From a virus, in IMG/VR virus record IMGVR_UViG_3300042468_000280, positions 1-23,215 of that record: a stretch of 23,215 nucleotides of DNA; one strand, 5' to 3'. The notes under the pieces are model-generated. The model searched no databases. It saw nothing but the letters and a program-made list of their open reading frames with translations, and had not been told where the DNA came from. Numbering within the stretch: the stretch's first letter is position 1; the number at the start of each line of letters is the position of its first letter. The position numbers and the translations under genes were made by a program. Positions 14,151 through 20,544 of this stretch are shown here, in pieces.

Positions 14151-14397
14151 CTTTATGCCTCTTATAAATTACGTTACGTCCATCTTTTTGTATCCTTCTT
14201 GTACCTTCTAACATTCCAAGGTAATAAATTCGTTTTATCAAAATTCTTAAAACTTCGATATTCCATCTTTTTAAATTTAAATAATCATCCATCAATTTAT
14301 CTGCTGTTGGATCACCGTATTCACCAGCCAATAATTGATTAGTCATTTCTGAAAGTTCTTGCCTAGAAATGATTTTGCTTATATTTTTTAAATTCAC
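14140..14397 (-). CDS. AT-rich hypothetical 85-aa protein with GTG start
   Basis: The frame reads from GTG at 14397 (MNLKNISKIISRQELSEMTN) to RNVIYKRHKDAP. GTGA overlaps the exonuclease stop, and GGGAGGG lies about seven bases before it, so GTG is preferred to an ATG at 14418. It has predicted helices with many Lys, Ile and Leu. Its coding DNA is much more AT-rich than that of the exonuclease and helicase on both sides, which suggests recent acquisition. A small DNA-binding or regulatory protein is possible. Nothing in the sequence assigns a family. Confidence 0.68.
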   Translation of the reverse strand: MNLKNISKIISRQELSEMTNQLLAGEYGDPTADKLMDDYLNLKRWNIEVLRILIKRIYYLGMLEGTRRIQKDGRNVIYKRHKDAP

Positions 14398-15407
14398 CCC
14401 ACTACCCTCCCATCCCATTCCTTCCGCAGCGCCATGACCTGCGGATCAGCAGCCACGCAAGCCGCAGCATTAGCCAAAAGTTCCTTTGACCCATACACCC
14501 CCTCACCCGGCTCACCGTTAGCAATGCCCTGCCCGTCAATCTCATACACGGCCACCCAGTCGCTTGGCCCTTCCAAGCGCTTCCACGGCACCAGATCAGG
14601 ATGGATAACGTGACTCTCGCAGCCTGTAAGCTGGGCGTCAGTCGGGACGATGGCGTCCCACTTGGCGCAGTGCCAGGTGCTGTCAGACAGTGGAGTGATG
14701 TGGGCGCACGTTCGGCAGTTGACTTGTTTGGTGGTCTTGCTGCCGTGGCAGAAGTCATGGCCTGCACACATACGGCATTCAAACCATGTCGGGTCAGTGC
14801 TTATCGGCGGTGGCAGGCGGTCAGTCAGCGCCAACCGTTGGCCTTTGTCGATTGCCTTCACCGCATGGTCGCGGTCATACTCCAGGCGCTCGGTGTAAAT
14901 GCGGTCATCGTCCTTGCAGACGGCAACGTACAAGGCGCGTTTCAGTTCGATGCCGTGCATATACACTTGGCACTGGGTGAAATGCTGGGGCTTAGACTTT
15001 TGCACTCCATTCTTCTCAAGGTCGTTGAAGCTCTTGAGACTGTGAGTTTTAAACTCCAATACGTGTTCCGTTTTTGGCGCACCGGGTACGCCTTTTCCAA
15101 TACCGTCTAGGCTCCCGCTAACGTGACTGCCAAAGTCAACCCGACGTTGGGTTCCGGTCACGCTCATGCCGATAGCGCGTAGGTCGCTGATGATAGTGGC
15201 CTCTTCGTTGAAGCCACGCCTAAACAGTCGCAGGATGCGGCCTTGGAACTTCTCAACCACCGCCCAACGGAATGACAGCCAAAGCCAGCGCTCACAGTGA
15301 TGGCCCAGCGTACTACACCCCATGTGAGCGCGGGGCTTCTCGGCTCTTGATTGATGGGCGGCGTCAATTAGGGAAGTTATGGTAATCTCTGGCTCTGGTA
15401 TTTGCAC
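14394..15407 (-). CDS. Cas4/RecB-like PD-(D/E)xK exonuclease with Fe-S cysteines
   Basis: The protein has 337 residues, starting at GTG (15407) with AGGAG eight bases upstream. The nuclease core has GSLDGI (98-103, Asp101) and LEFKTHS (117-123, Glu118 and Lys120), with QxxxY-like QCQVYMHG (145-152). Cys31 plus CRMCAGHDFC (Cys211, Cys214, Cys220) gives the four-Cys pattern of Cas4/AddB-type Fe-S nucleases. A second Cys set (Cys231, Cys234, Cys247, Cys263) may bind another metal. It is probably a 5'-3' exonuclease making the single strands that the Sak4 and DUF669 proteins use. The tRNA-like element and hairpin lie just upstream. Confidence 0.85.
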   Translation of the reverse strand: MQIPEPEITITSLIDAAHQSRAEKPRAHMGCSTLGHHCERWLWLSFRWAVVEKFQGRILRLFRRGFNEEATIISDLRAIGMSVTGTQRRVDFGSHVSGSLDGIGKGVPGAPKTEHVLEFKTHSLKSFNDLEKNGVQKSKPQHFTQCQVYMHGIELKRALYVAVCKDDDRIYTERLEYDRDHAVKAIDKGQRLALTDRLPPPISTDPTWFECRMCAGHDFCHGSKTTKQVNCRTCAHITPLSDSTWHCAKWDAIVPTDAQLTGCESHVIHPDLVPWKRLEGPSDWVAVYEIDGQGIANGEPGEGVYGSKELLANAAACVAADPQVMALRKEWDGRVVG

Positions 15408-15438
15408 GGTGTTTTCTCCTGAAGTTGTTGCTTATGTT

Positions 15439-15469
15439 GACCCCGCCGTTAAAAGCGGGGTCTTTTTTT
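15439..15469 (+). terminator. Strong rho-independent terminator pointing against its operon
   Basis: GACCCCGC-CGTTAAAA-GCGGGGTC forms an eight-bp GC-rich stem followed directly by seven T's on the plus strand. On the minus strand, the direction of the genes here, the stem is preceded by A's and followed by AACATAAG, so it would not terminate. It sits between the exonuclease start and the tRNA-like element. It is well placed to stop antisense transcripts coming from the left. Confidence 0.75.
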
Positions 15470-15484
15470 GGGTGGGGGTACTCG

Positions 15485-15553
15485 CTGCACTGGTTGGATC
15501 CGAACCAACGACTCGCCCTCGAAAGGCAGCTTTTCCAACTAAGCTACAGCATC
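15485..15553 (-). tRNA. Degenerate tRNA-like element (possible tRNA-Arg TCG pseudogene)
   Basis: On the minus strand this 69-nt segment has a textbook D-arm (TAGCTTAGTTGGAAAAGC) and a T-arm with a five-bp stem and loop, GTTGG-TTCGGAT-CCAAC. Between them, GCC-TTTCGAG-GGC forms a short anticodon-like arm whose central triplet would be TCG. Defects are plain. The anticodon stem is about four bases short, T-loop position 58 is G instead of A, and only three acceptor pairs (CTG/CAG) are sound. No CCA is encoded. It may be a decayed tRNA, a host-tRNA fragment, or a structured leader of the exonuclease message. Function as a tRNA is doubtful. Confidence 0.42.
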
Positions 15554-15570
15554 CGCTTTCCCCCCAAAAC

Positions 15571-16059
15571 TTACTTCTTAGCCCACGGTGGCGCAGACTT
15601 AGCAGCAGGCGCACCAGCAGACGGCCCAATAGGCTTGAACGGCGCAACCGCAGCCGGTGTCACCCCGCCTAAGGCGCGGTAGCCTTTGATCTCATTCCCG
15701 GCGTACTCACCAGTCTTGACCACCAGCTTGATGCCCAAGTTGCCGCCAATCAGTTGGTCGGTGTCGGTCACTTTGGCAAGGCCAATGGCTCGCATGATCT
15801 CGCCCAACTGCTGGCGTCCGATCTCTTCCGCCTTGGTTGAAGCATTTTTTATGTTCAGGTTTCCAAACACCACTCGCCCCTGATGGCTGGGGCCGGTGAT
15901 GGTGTACTTGCAAGCAATGTACTTGCCGTCACCTGCCTTAGTGGCTTTGATCTCAGCGCCGGTAATGGTGGAGTTGTACCAACCTTCGGGCAGTGGCTCA
16001 AAGTTGGAAGTGCCTTGCGGCAGAGTGTCGAGGGTAAATTCTTCGTCGAGAAAGGCCAT
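15571..16059 (-). CDS. DUF669 family protein, probable phage ssDNA-binding partner
   Basis: This 162-residue protein has the DUF669 layout. It opens MAFLDEEFTLDTLPQGTSNFEPLPEGWYN, quoted here as MAFLDEEFTLD then EPLPEGWYNSTITGAEIK, and continues with GKYIACKYTITGPSHQGRVVF, NLNIKNAS and AEEIGRQQLGEIMRAIGL. After residue 130 comes a Pro/Ala-rich tail ending PPWAKK. In many phages this family lies beside an AAA_24/Sak4-like ATPase and an exonuclease and is thought to bind ssDNA. That role is inferred from context and from its OB-like beta pattern, and is not shown by a motif. AAGGAT precedes the start by five bases, and the start is two bases after the upstream stop. Confidence 0.85.
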   Translation of the reverse strand: MAFLDEEFTLDTLPQGTSNFEPLPEGWYNSTITGAEIKATKAGDGKYIACKYTITGPSHQGRVVFGNLNIKNASTKAEEIGRQQLGEIMRAIGLAKVTDTDQLIGGNLGIKLVVKTGEYAGNEIKGYRALGGVTPAAVAPFKPIGPSAGAPAAKSAPPWAKK

Positions 16060-16061
16060 GA

Positions 16062-16436
16062 TTAATCCTTAGTGATAGTAAAAGTGGGACGCCCAGGGGT
16101 GGACGTAATGGCACCAAGCAGCGGCCCGGTCACAGCGTCAGCAGCCGCGCCCCAAGCCTTTGCATTGATTTCTGGTTTCCAGCGAAAGAGGCTGGAAAGA
16201 TGTTCAGACAGACCAGCTTCAGCGGCCAAGATTTGCAGTTTGTCGGCGTCGATCTTTTTGTTGATGCGGCCCTCGGTCTTGATGACGTAACCGTCGACAG
16301 CGTGTTTAACCGTGCCGTCAAGGTCTTTAGGGATGGCAAACGTCTCGACCATCAGGTCTTCCAGTTCCCGGCGCTCGGCCACCGCAATGCCTTCGGCTTT
16401 CTTAGCGTCAAGCCAGCGTTGGTAAAGTGTGTTCAT
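16062..16436 (-). CDS. Conserved phage protein of the recombination block (124 aa)
   Basis: The N-terminal helix (LYQRWLDAKKAEGIAVAERR) is followed by DGTVKHAVDGYVIKTEGRIN, a KIDADKLQ segment, LSEHLSSLFRWKPEINAKAW and a GRPTFTI end. I recognise this as a recurring phage family placed next to Sak4/DUF669 genes (DUF7173-like, from memory and unverified). The function is unknown. The N-terminal coiled-coil-like helix and the conserved FRWKPE block suggest a protein-protein adaptor. It overlaps its upstream neighbour by ATGA (16433-16436) and is two bases from DUF669. Confidence 0.8.
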   Translation of the reverse strand: MNTLYQRWLDAKKAEGIAVAERRELEDLMVETFAIPKDLDGTVKHAVDGYVIKTEGRINKKIDADKLQILAAEAGLSEHLSSLFRWKPEINAKAWGAAADAVTGPLLGAITSTPGRPTFTITKD

Positions 16437-16714
16437 TGGGTGTACTCCAGTGCTTGCAGTTTGCCGATACGTTCGTTGATTTGGTAGATTGACTTTGCAA
16501 AATCATCTTGCGCTTTTTGTTTGAGAGCCTGCAAGGCTGCGATCTTTTGAGCGGTAGGATCGTAGTTTTCAGGCGCGTCAAACTCAACTTCTTGTTGACC
16601 GACATAAGTGCGGTCTTCGGTGTCATCCATCTTGAATGAGGCAATTCTGTATTGCCCTTCTTCTTCCCACTCAAACTTTTGATAATGGACATGGGCCATG
16701 ATTTTGATTTTCAT
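16433..16714 (-). CDS. Hypothetical 93-aa protein with C-terminal coiled coil
   Basis: The N-terminal half is beta-like and acidic-aromatic (VHYQKFEWEEEGQYRIASFK, TYVGQQEVEFDAP). The C-terminal half (about 53-92) is a helix with heptad-like Leu/Ile/Ala spacing (AQKIAALQALKQKAQDDFAK). Both ends overlap neighbours by ATGA, so it is coupled between the Sak4 ATPase and the 124-aa gene. An ATG at codon 6 is a less likely start. No family is assigned. A dimeric accessory factor for the ATPase is a guess from context. Confidence 0.75.
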   Translation of the reverse strand: MKIKIMAHVHYQKFEWEEEGQYRIASFKMDDTEDRTYVGQQEVEFDAPENYDPTAQKIAALQALKQKAQDDFAKSIYQINERIGKLQALEYTQ

Positions 16715-17376
16715 GCTGCACCCCCGATTTTGTTAATGATCTCGCCCAGATCAGGCGCTTCCCAGCCACCCAGCTTGCCTGACCGATCCTTGGCAAGCCA
16801 CAGGCCGTCGCTGTCGCACATCAAAGCCCGTTGAGTGTTGCCCTCGGCATCTTTCTCAACCCGCAGCGCCAGCACTTCATCAAAGAAGTAAGGCAATGCT
16901 TGGCCGGTCTTGATACCCGGCATTGAGGGCGAATACAGCACCCGGCCCATTTCATCCTGCGTCTTCTCCAGCTTGGCGGTCATCAGAACATGGCGTCCGG
17001 GCAGGTCACGGAAGGCGCGGATGATATCGCTCATCTGTTCCTGCATTGCACCGTATGCCGCCCGTGGGTCTTTGTTGACCTTTTTTTCATGGTTCAGGCA
17101 AACCTCTGCAATCTCCGAGATAGAGTCCAGCGCCACTGATTTGTGGTCTGAATCCGTTACCCAAGCGTAAGCCTCACGCAAGTCTTCCATGCTGGTGATC
17201 TCCAGATACGGCAGGTCAGCGTCTTGGATAGACAGCAAACCCCCCTCGGCAGACAGAACCACTGGATGCGGTAAAGTCTTAATCAAGCTGGTCTTGCCAG
17301 CCCCTGCCTGCCCGTAGACAAGCAGCTTGACACCGTTGGCTGCAAGGCCGCCGGTACGTTTCAACGAAATAGCCAT
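16711..17376 (-). CDS. Sak4/AAA_24-like RecA-fold ATPase
   Basis: The protein has 221 residues, with Walker A GQAGAGKTS at 22-30 and Walker B-like SVALDSISEIA at 80-90 (Asp84). AYGAMQEQMSDIIRAFRDLP and the sensor-like HVLMTAKLEK follow, then PGIKTGQALPYFFDEVLALR and a C-terminal Gly-rich end. This is the AAA_24 type that includes Sak4, a RecA-related phage protein with single-strand annealing activity helped by its SSB. It is the first gene of the leftward recombination operon. AGGAG stands six bases before ATG, and the divergent promoter region is directly upstream. A RecA-like or ssDNA-sensing ATPase role is well supported. The exact activity is inferred. Confidence 0.9.
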   Translation of the reverse strand: MAISLKRTGGLAANGVKLLVYGQAGAGKTSLIKTLPHPVVLSAEGGLLSIQDADLPYLEITSMEDLREAYAWVTDSDHKSVALDSISEIAEVCLNHEKKVNKDPRAAYGAMQEQMSDIIRAFRDLPGRHVLMTAKLEKTQDEMGRVLYSPSMPGIKTGQALPYFFDEVLALRVEKDAEGNTQRALMCDSDGLWLAKDRSGKLGGWEAPDLGEIINKIGGAA

Positions 17377-17429
17377 TTGGCTCTCCTAGTTTGCGCTTCC
17401 GTCTGTAACTCAGTTCGAAGCGTGGCTAG

Positions 17430-17460
17430 ATCATAGCATAGTTCTGTGCTACAGTGTCAA
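17430..17460 (-). promoter_or_regulatory. Leftward promoter of the recombination operon
   Basis: On the minus strand, a perfect TTGACA (17455-17460) and TATGAT (17430-17435) preceded by TGC form a -35 plus extended -10 pair. The 19-base spacer is longer than usual. It lies 54 bases upstream of the Sak4 ATG, and its -35 overlaps the opposing -10. Confidence 0.6.
17447..17455 (+). promoter_or_regulatory. Rightward extended -10 element for the primase-helicase
   Basis: TGC-TACAGT fits an extended -10. No good -35 is seen around 17427. It is part of AGTTCTGTGCTA (17440-17451), which is repeated at 19506-19517 just before the next gene. TAGCA-N8-TGCTA (17434-17451) makes the two divergent -10 boxes mirror images. 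Confidence 0.5.
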
Positions 17461-17488
17461 CAACTTTATGACGAAAGATGATAAATAA

Positions 17489-19504
17489 ATGGCAGACCTC
17501 TCAAATATCCTCGGTGGTCCTTGGTCGCCGCCCTCTCAAAAGCACGTTGATGCGCCTGACATACAACTCAAGGACGCTATGTTGGCCGCAGGGTTAAAGC
17601 CACCGGACACCATCCACCTAGACGGCAAGTTGCACCGTTTTAACAGTGGCACCAAGGGCGAAAAAGGTCACGACAAGCCGGGTTGGTATGTGGTCTTCTC
17701 CGATGGCGTACCGGCAGGGCGCTTTGGCTGCTGGCGCTCGGGGTTTGAGTCAAGTTGGAAAGCAGACATTGGCCGCAGTCTGACGCCCGTAGAGGAAATG
17801 GCGCAGTCCCGGCGCTTGGCGGAGGCTAAGACCCAGCGTGATGCCGAGGTGAAAAAGGCGCGGGAGGTAGCCGCTAATACCGTTGATCTGATCTGGTCGC
17901 AGGCCGGGGCAGCAAGCGCAGAGCATCCCTATTTGCAACGCAAAGGCATCAAGACGCATGGCGCACGGATTACAGGCGACGGCAGGCTGATGGTTCCGCT
18001 GTACAACCCAGACGGCGAGTTGTCGTCCATCCAGTACATTGACCATCAAGGTGGCAAGCTGTATCACCCTGGTGGACAGACCGGCTCAATGTACTGGCTA
18101 GTTGGCAGCATGGATGACGCTACAACACTTTACATTGCCGAGGGCTTTGCTACTGCCGCCACCATAGCGGAGGTGACAGGCCAGCCCTGCGCGGTGGCTT
18201 ACAGCGCCAGCAACTTGGTGCCGGTGACGGGAATTTTGAAGGAAGGCCACCCGACGCTAGACATTTGCATCGTGGCTGACCATGACGCTAGTGGAGTTGG
18301 GCAACGCTACGCCGAACAGGCCAGCGCAAAGTATGGGGTACGCATGACAACACCGCCAGTGCCGGGTGACGCAAACGATTACGTCCAAGCGGGGCATGAT
18401 TTGGCTCTGTTGCTCAAGCCGCCTGCACCAGTGATGGACTACCTTATCCATGCCGACGGATTTTCAGCGCAGCCTGCACCAATCTCATGGCTTGTTAAGC
18501 ACTGGATACAGGATAAGGCCTTGGTAATGGTGCATGGCCCCAGCGGTGGCGGCAAGACGTTTGTTACCTTAGATTGGATGCTGCACATTGCATCAGGCAA
18601 AGCCACTTGGTTTGGTCACAAGGTCAGACCCGGCAACATGGTGTATTTGGCTGGTGAAGGCCATCACGGCCTGCGCTCACGGATTGCAGCCTGGAAGCAT
18701 CACAACAGCGTCAGCAACCTCAATATGTGGGTCAGCAAGTCGGGCGTAGACCTTAACACTGCCGAGGGTTATCTGAAGGTGGTGGAGGCCATACGGGCGC
18801 TTAAGATCAAGCCCGATGTGATTACGGTAGACACCCTGCACCGCTTCATGGCCGGTGATGAGAACTCAGCCCAAGACGCCAAGACCATGCTGGACGCCTG
18901 CGCTGCACTCATGCAAGAGTTTGGCTGCACGGTAATTCTGGTTCACCACACAGGCGTTTCAGAGGAAGCCCAGCACCGAGCGCGAGGCTCATCCGCATGG
19001 CGTGGAGCCTTGGACATTGAGATCAGCGTCATACCCGCTAAGGGCGACAAGTCTATTGAGATTGTGCAGCGCAAGAGCAAAGACGCCGAGATGGCCGCGC
19101 CGGTCTATGTTGACTTGGAGTCGGTGGCAATACCCGGTTGGCTGGATGAAGATGGCGAGGCCGTCACCAGTGCGGTGGTGGTTAAGGGTGAAGTGCCTGA
19201 GTCCAAGCAAAAGGATAAGTCACTCGGGTTTGCCGATTTTGAGAAAGCTTGGTGGTCATCAGGCGCGGAGGAGCGAGGCGGCGCACCTTACCTCACCAAG
19301 TCAGTGATGCGCGATTGGGCTGTTGCCAATGGCATATCAAACTTTCCTGGCGCAAAGGCAGATGGTTCACGCCGAAATCTGATTGATGGCAAGAACGCCC
19401 GATACATCATCAATCTGCTAGACGCCAAGCTGATTGAAGTCCATGAGAACGGCTGGATTGTGATTGACCCCGGTATAGCATCTGGAATGATGTTGAAGAA
19501 GTGA
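17489..19504 (+). CDS. Bifunctional primase-helicase (TOPRIM plus RepA-like ATPase)
   Basis: The protein has 671 residues. Residues 1-130 carry an N-terminal region with a Lys-rich helix and no zinc knuckle that I can see. The TOPRIM domain has LYIAEGFATA (214-223, Glu218) and IVADHDASGVG (261-271, Asp264 and Asp266). The helicase domain has HGPSGGGKT (349-357, Walker A), DVITVDTLHR (443-452, Walker B) and VILVHHTG (482-489), then RGSSAWRGALD (499-509), as in RepA/AAA_25 hexameric helicases. It should prime and unwind phage DNA. The C-terminal 120 residues may bind a partner or the origin. It is the first gene of the rightward replication operon, with a weak ribosome binding site (AAAGATGATAA). 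Confidence 0.93.
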   Translation: MADLSNILGGPWSPPSQKHVDAPDIQLKDAMLAAGLKPPDTIHLDGKLHRFNSGTKGEKGHDKPGWYVVFSDGVPAGRFGCWRSGFESSWKADIGRSLTPVEEMAQSRRLAEAKTQRDAEVKKAREVAANTVDLIWSQAGAASAEHPYLQRKGIKTHGARITGDGRLMVPLYNPDGELSSIQYIDHQGGKLYHPGGQTGSMYWLVGSMDDATTLYIAEGFATAATIAEVTGQPCAVAYSASNLVPVTGILKEGHPTLDICIVADHDASGVGQRYAEQASAKYGVRMTTPPVPGDANDYVQAGHDLALLLKPPAPVMDYLIHADGFSAQPAPISWLVKHWIQDKALVMVHGPSGGGKTFVTLDWMLHIASGKATWFGHKVRPGNMVYLAGEGHHGLRSRIAAWKHHNSVSNLNMWVSKSGVDLNTAEGYLKVVEAIRALKIKPDVITVDTLHRFMAGDENSAQDAKTMLDACAALMQEFGCTVILVHHTGVSEEAQHRARGSSAWRGALDIEISVIPAKGDKSIEIVQRKSKDAEMAAPVYVDLESVAIPGWLDEDGEAVTSAVVVKGEVPESKQKDKSLGFADFEKAWWSSGAEERGGAPYLTKSVMRDWAVANGISNFPGAKADGSRRNLIDGKNARYIINLLDAKLIEVHENGWIVIDPGIASGMMLKK

Positions 19505-19521
19505 CAGTTCTGTGCTAAACT
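19493..19521 (+). promoter_or_regulatory. Promoter with extended -10 before the small-gene operon
   Basis: TTGAAG (19493-19498), a 17-base spacer and TGC-TAAACT (-10 at 19516-19521) give a well-spaced promoter. It overlaps the stop of the primase-helicase gene. The -10 lies within AGTTCTGTGCTA, the same 12-mer seen before the primase-helicase. Transcription should begin near 19528. Confidence 0.65.
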
Positions 19522-19528
19522 TCTTGAC

Positions 19529-19690
19529 ATGAACAGACTAACCCAACTCAAAGCCAAGTTGAGGGCTGCACAAGCCGAACTTGCAATCCGCACCCGGACG
19601 CACAACAGTGCGAGTCGGGCTTACAACAAAGTTACGGCACACATTGCCGAATTGGAAGCCAAAATCAATGCTTACGAAAAAAAGGTGTGA
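19529..19690 (+). CDS. 53-aa coiled-coil protein, possibly leaderless
   Basis: The frame reads MNRLTQLKAKLRAAQAELAI and then a second amphipathic helix (HIAELEAKINAYEKKV). Heptad-spaced Leu and Ala residues predict a coiled-coil dimer. No Shine-Dalgarno sequence precedes the ATG. The predicted transcription start from the promoter at 19493-19521 falls on or next to the A of ATG, so the message may be leaderless. The last 23 bases overlap the following HNH gene start. I do not recognise the family. Confidence 0.65.
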   Translation: MNRLTQLKAKLRAAQAELAIRTRTHNSASRAYNKVTAHIAELEAKINAYEKKV

Positions 19691-20144
19691 CGAGTTATTT
19701 GAATACCGACACGGTTTTCTTTATAGAAAACAAAAAACACGCGGCGCTTTAATTGGCGCAATTGCTGGCAATCAACGTAAAAATGGATATTTTCATGTTC
19801 GCGTTGACGGTCAAAGACAGTTGTGGCACAGAATTATTTTTGTTATGCATTTTGGCTGGAAACCTGAAACTGTTGACCACATTGATGGAGACCCAAGCAA
19901 CAACAAAATAGAAAATTTGCGAGCCGCGACTAGATCACAAAATCAACACAATCGTCGTCAAAACAAAAATTGTTCTTCTGGCATCAAAGGCATTTCTTTT
20001 GTTTCTGATGGTTTGTGGTGTGCAAGATTAAATGTGCAAAAACAAACTGTGTTTAAGCAATTTTTTGATGATTTTGAACTGGCTCAATTTGCTGTTGAAG
20101 AAGCAAGAAGAAAGTATCACGGCAATTTTGCCAAACACGCTTAA
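19668..20144 (+). CDS. HNH homing-type endonuclease with AP2-like domain
   Basis: The protein has 158 residues from the ATG at 19668, where GGAAG lies nine bases upstream. Longer in-frame starts would run deep into the upstream gene. LWHRIIFVMHFG (52-63), VDHIDGDPSNN (69-79, Asp70-His71) and IENLRAATRSQN (81-92) form the HNH core. GIKGIS and LWCARLNV (105-123) with the tail FAVEEARRKYHG (141-152) match the AP2-type DNA-binding domain often fused to it. Such proteins are mobile homing endonucleases in phages. The gene is more AT-rich than its neighbours and overlaps the coiled-coil gene, consistent with insertion. Confidence 0.9.
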   Translation: MLTKKRCDELFEYRHGFLYRKQKTRGALIGAIAGNQRKNGYFHVRVDGQRQLWHRIIFVMHFGWKPETVDHIDGDPSNNKIENLRAATRSQNQHNRRQNKNCSSGIKGISFVSDGLWCARLNVQKQTVFKQFFDDFELAQFAVEEARRKYHGNFAKHA

Positions 20145-20155
20145 GGAAAAATGCA

Positions 20156-20347
20156 ATGGCTTTATCTTGGAGAAAGTTTCAAAGCAACCTGCCCAACTAC
20201 AGTGAGGCCGACTTGTTGGCTTTGCTGGACGAGGAACGATTGAAGCACCGCAGAGTGTCCATGCTAGAGCGTATTCACCAACGCTACTGCACCTTACGCG
20301 CCAGCCGAGAACGGATGGAGATACTAAAAGAAGGAAAACGACCATGA
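20156..20347 (+). CDS. Hypothetical 63-aa protein
   Basis: It is helical and basic (MALSWRKFQSNLPNYSEADL, then LDEERLKHRRVSMLERIHQR). AAGGA lies about eight bases before ATG. Its stop overlaps the next start by ATGA (20344-20347), which opens a chain of coupled small genes. Similar Arg-rich small proteins occur in phages, but none with known function comes to mind. Confidence 0.75.
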   Translation: MALSWRKFQSNLPNYSEADLLALLDEERLKHRRVSMLERIHQRYCTLRASRERMEILKEGKRP

Positions 20348-20544
20348 CGATAACGCAACAGTTTAAGAGGATGACCCGCCGACTGACCCCTGTTGAGATG
20401 GCAGCTACTGAACTTGCAGAGGCTGAACTGCACCGCCTGGAAGCCCACAGTGCGGTGGAGTACGCCACCAGTGTTGTGTCGTATGAAGACGCTAGGATTA
20501 AGCGCCTGCGTAAGTTCTTGGCAGATGCAGAGAAGACGGCATGA
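20344..20544 (+). CDS. Hypothetical 66-aa helical phage protein
   Basis: It starts MTITQQFKRMTRRLTPVEMA, with the later segment TELAEAELHRLEAHSAVEYA and a basic end (RIKRLRKFLADAEK). Heptad-like Leu/Ala spacing points to a coiled coil. The pattern LTPVEMAATELAEAEL-LEA-SA-EYA recurs in phages of Betaproteobacteria and has no assigned role. ATGA overlaps at both ends couple it to its neighbours. Confidence 0.78.
   Translation: MTITQQFKRMTRRLTPVEMAATELAEAELHRLEAHSAVEYATSVVSYEDARIKRLRKFLADAEKTA

Noticed and set aside
14601-15110. Plus-strand frame (169 codons) opposite the exonuclease
   Set aside because: It opposes a gene with clear PD-(D/E)xK and Cys motifs and shows no family features.
15481-15560. 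Plus-strand tRNA-Ser(CGA) reading (loop CTCGAAA)
   Set aside because: The anticodon-like loop looks good on this strand, but the D- and T-arm consensus sequences fit only the minus strand.
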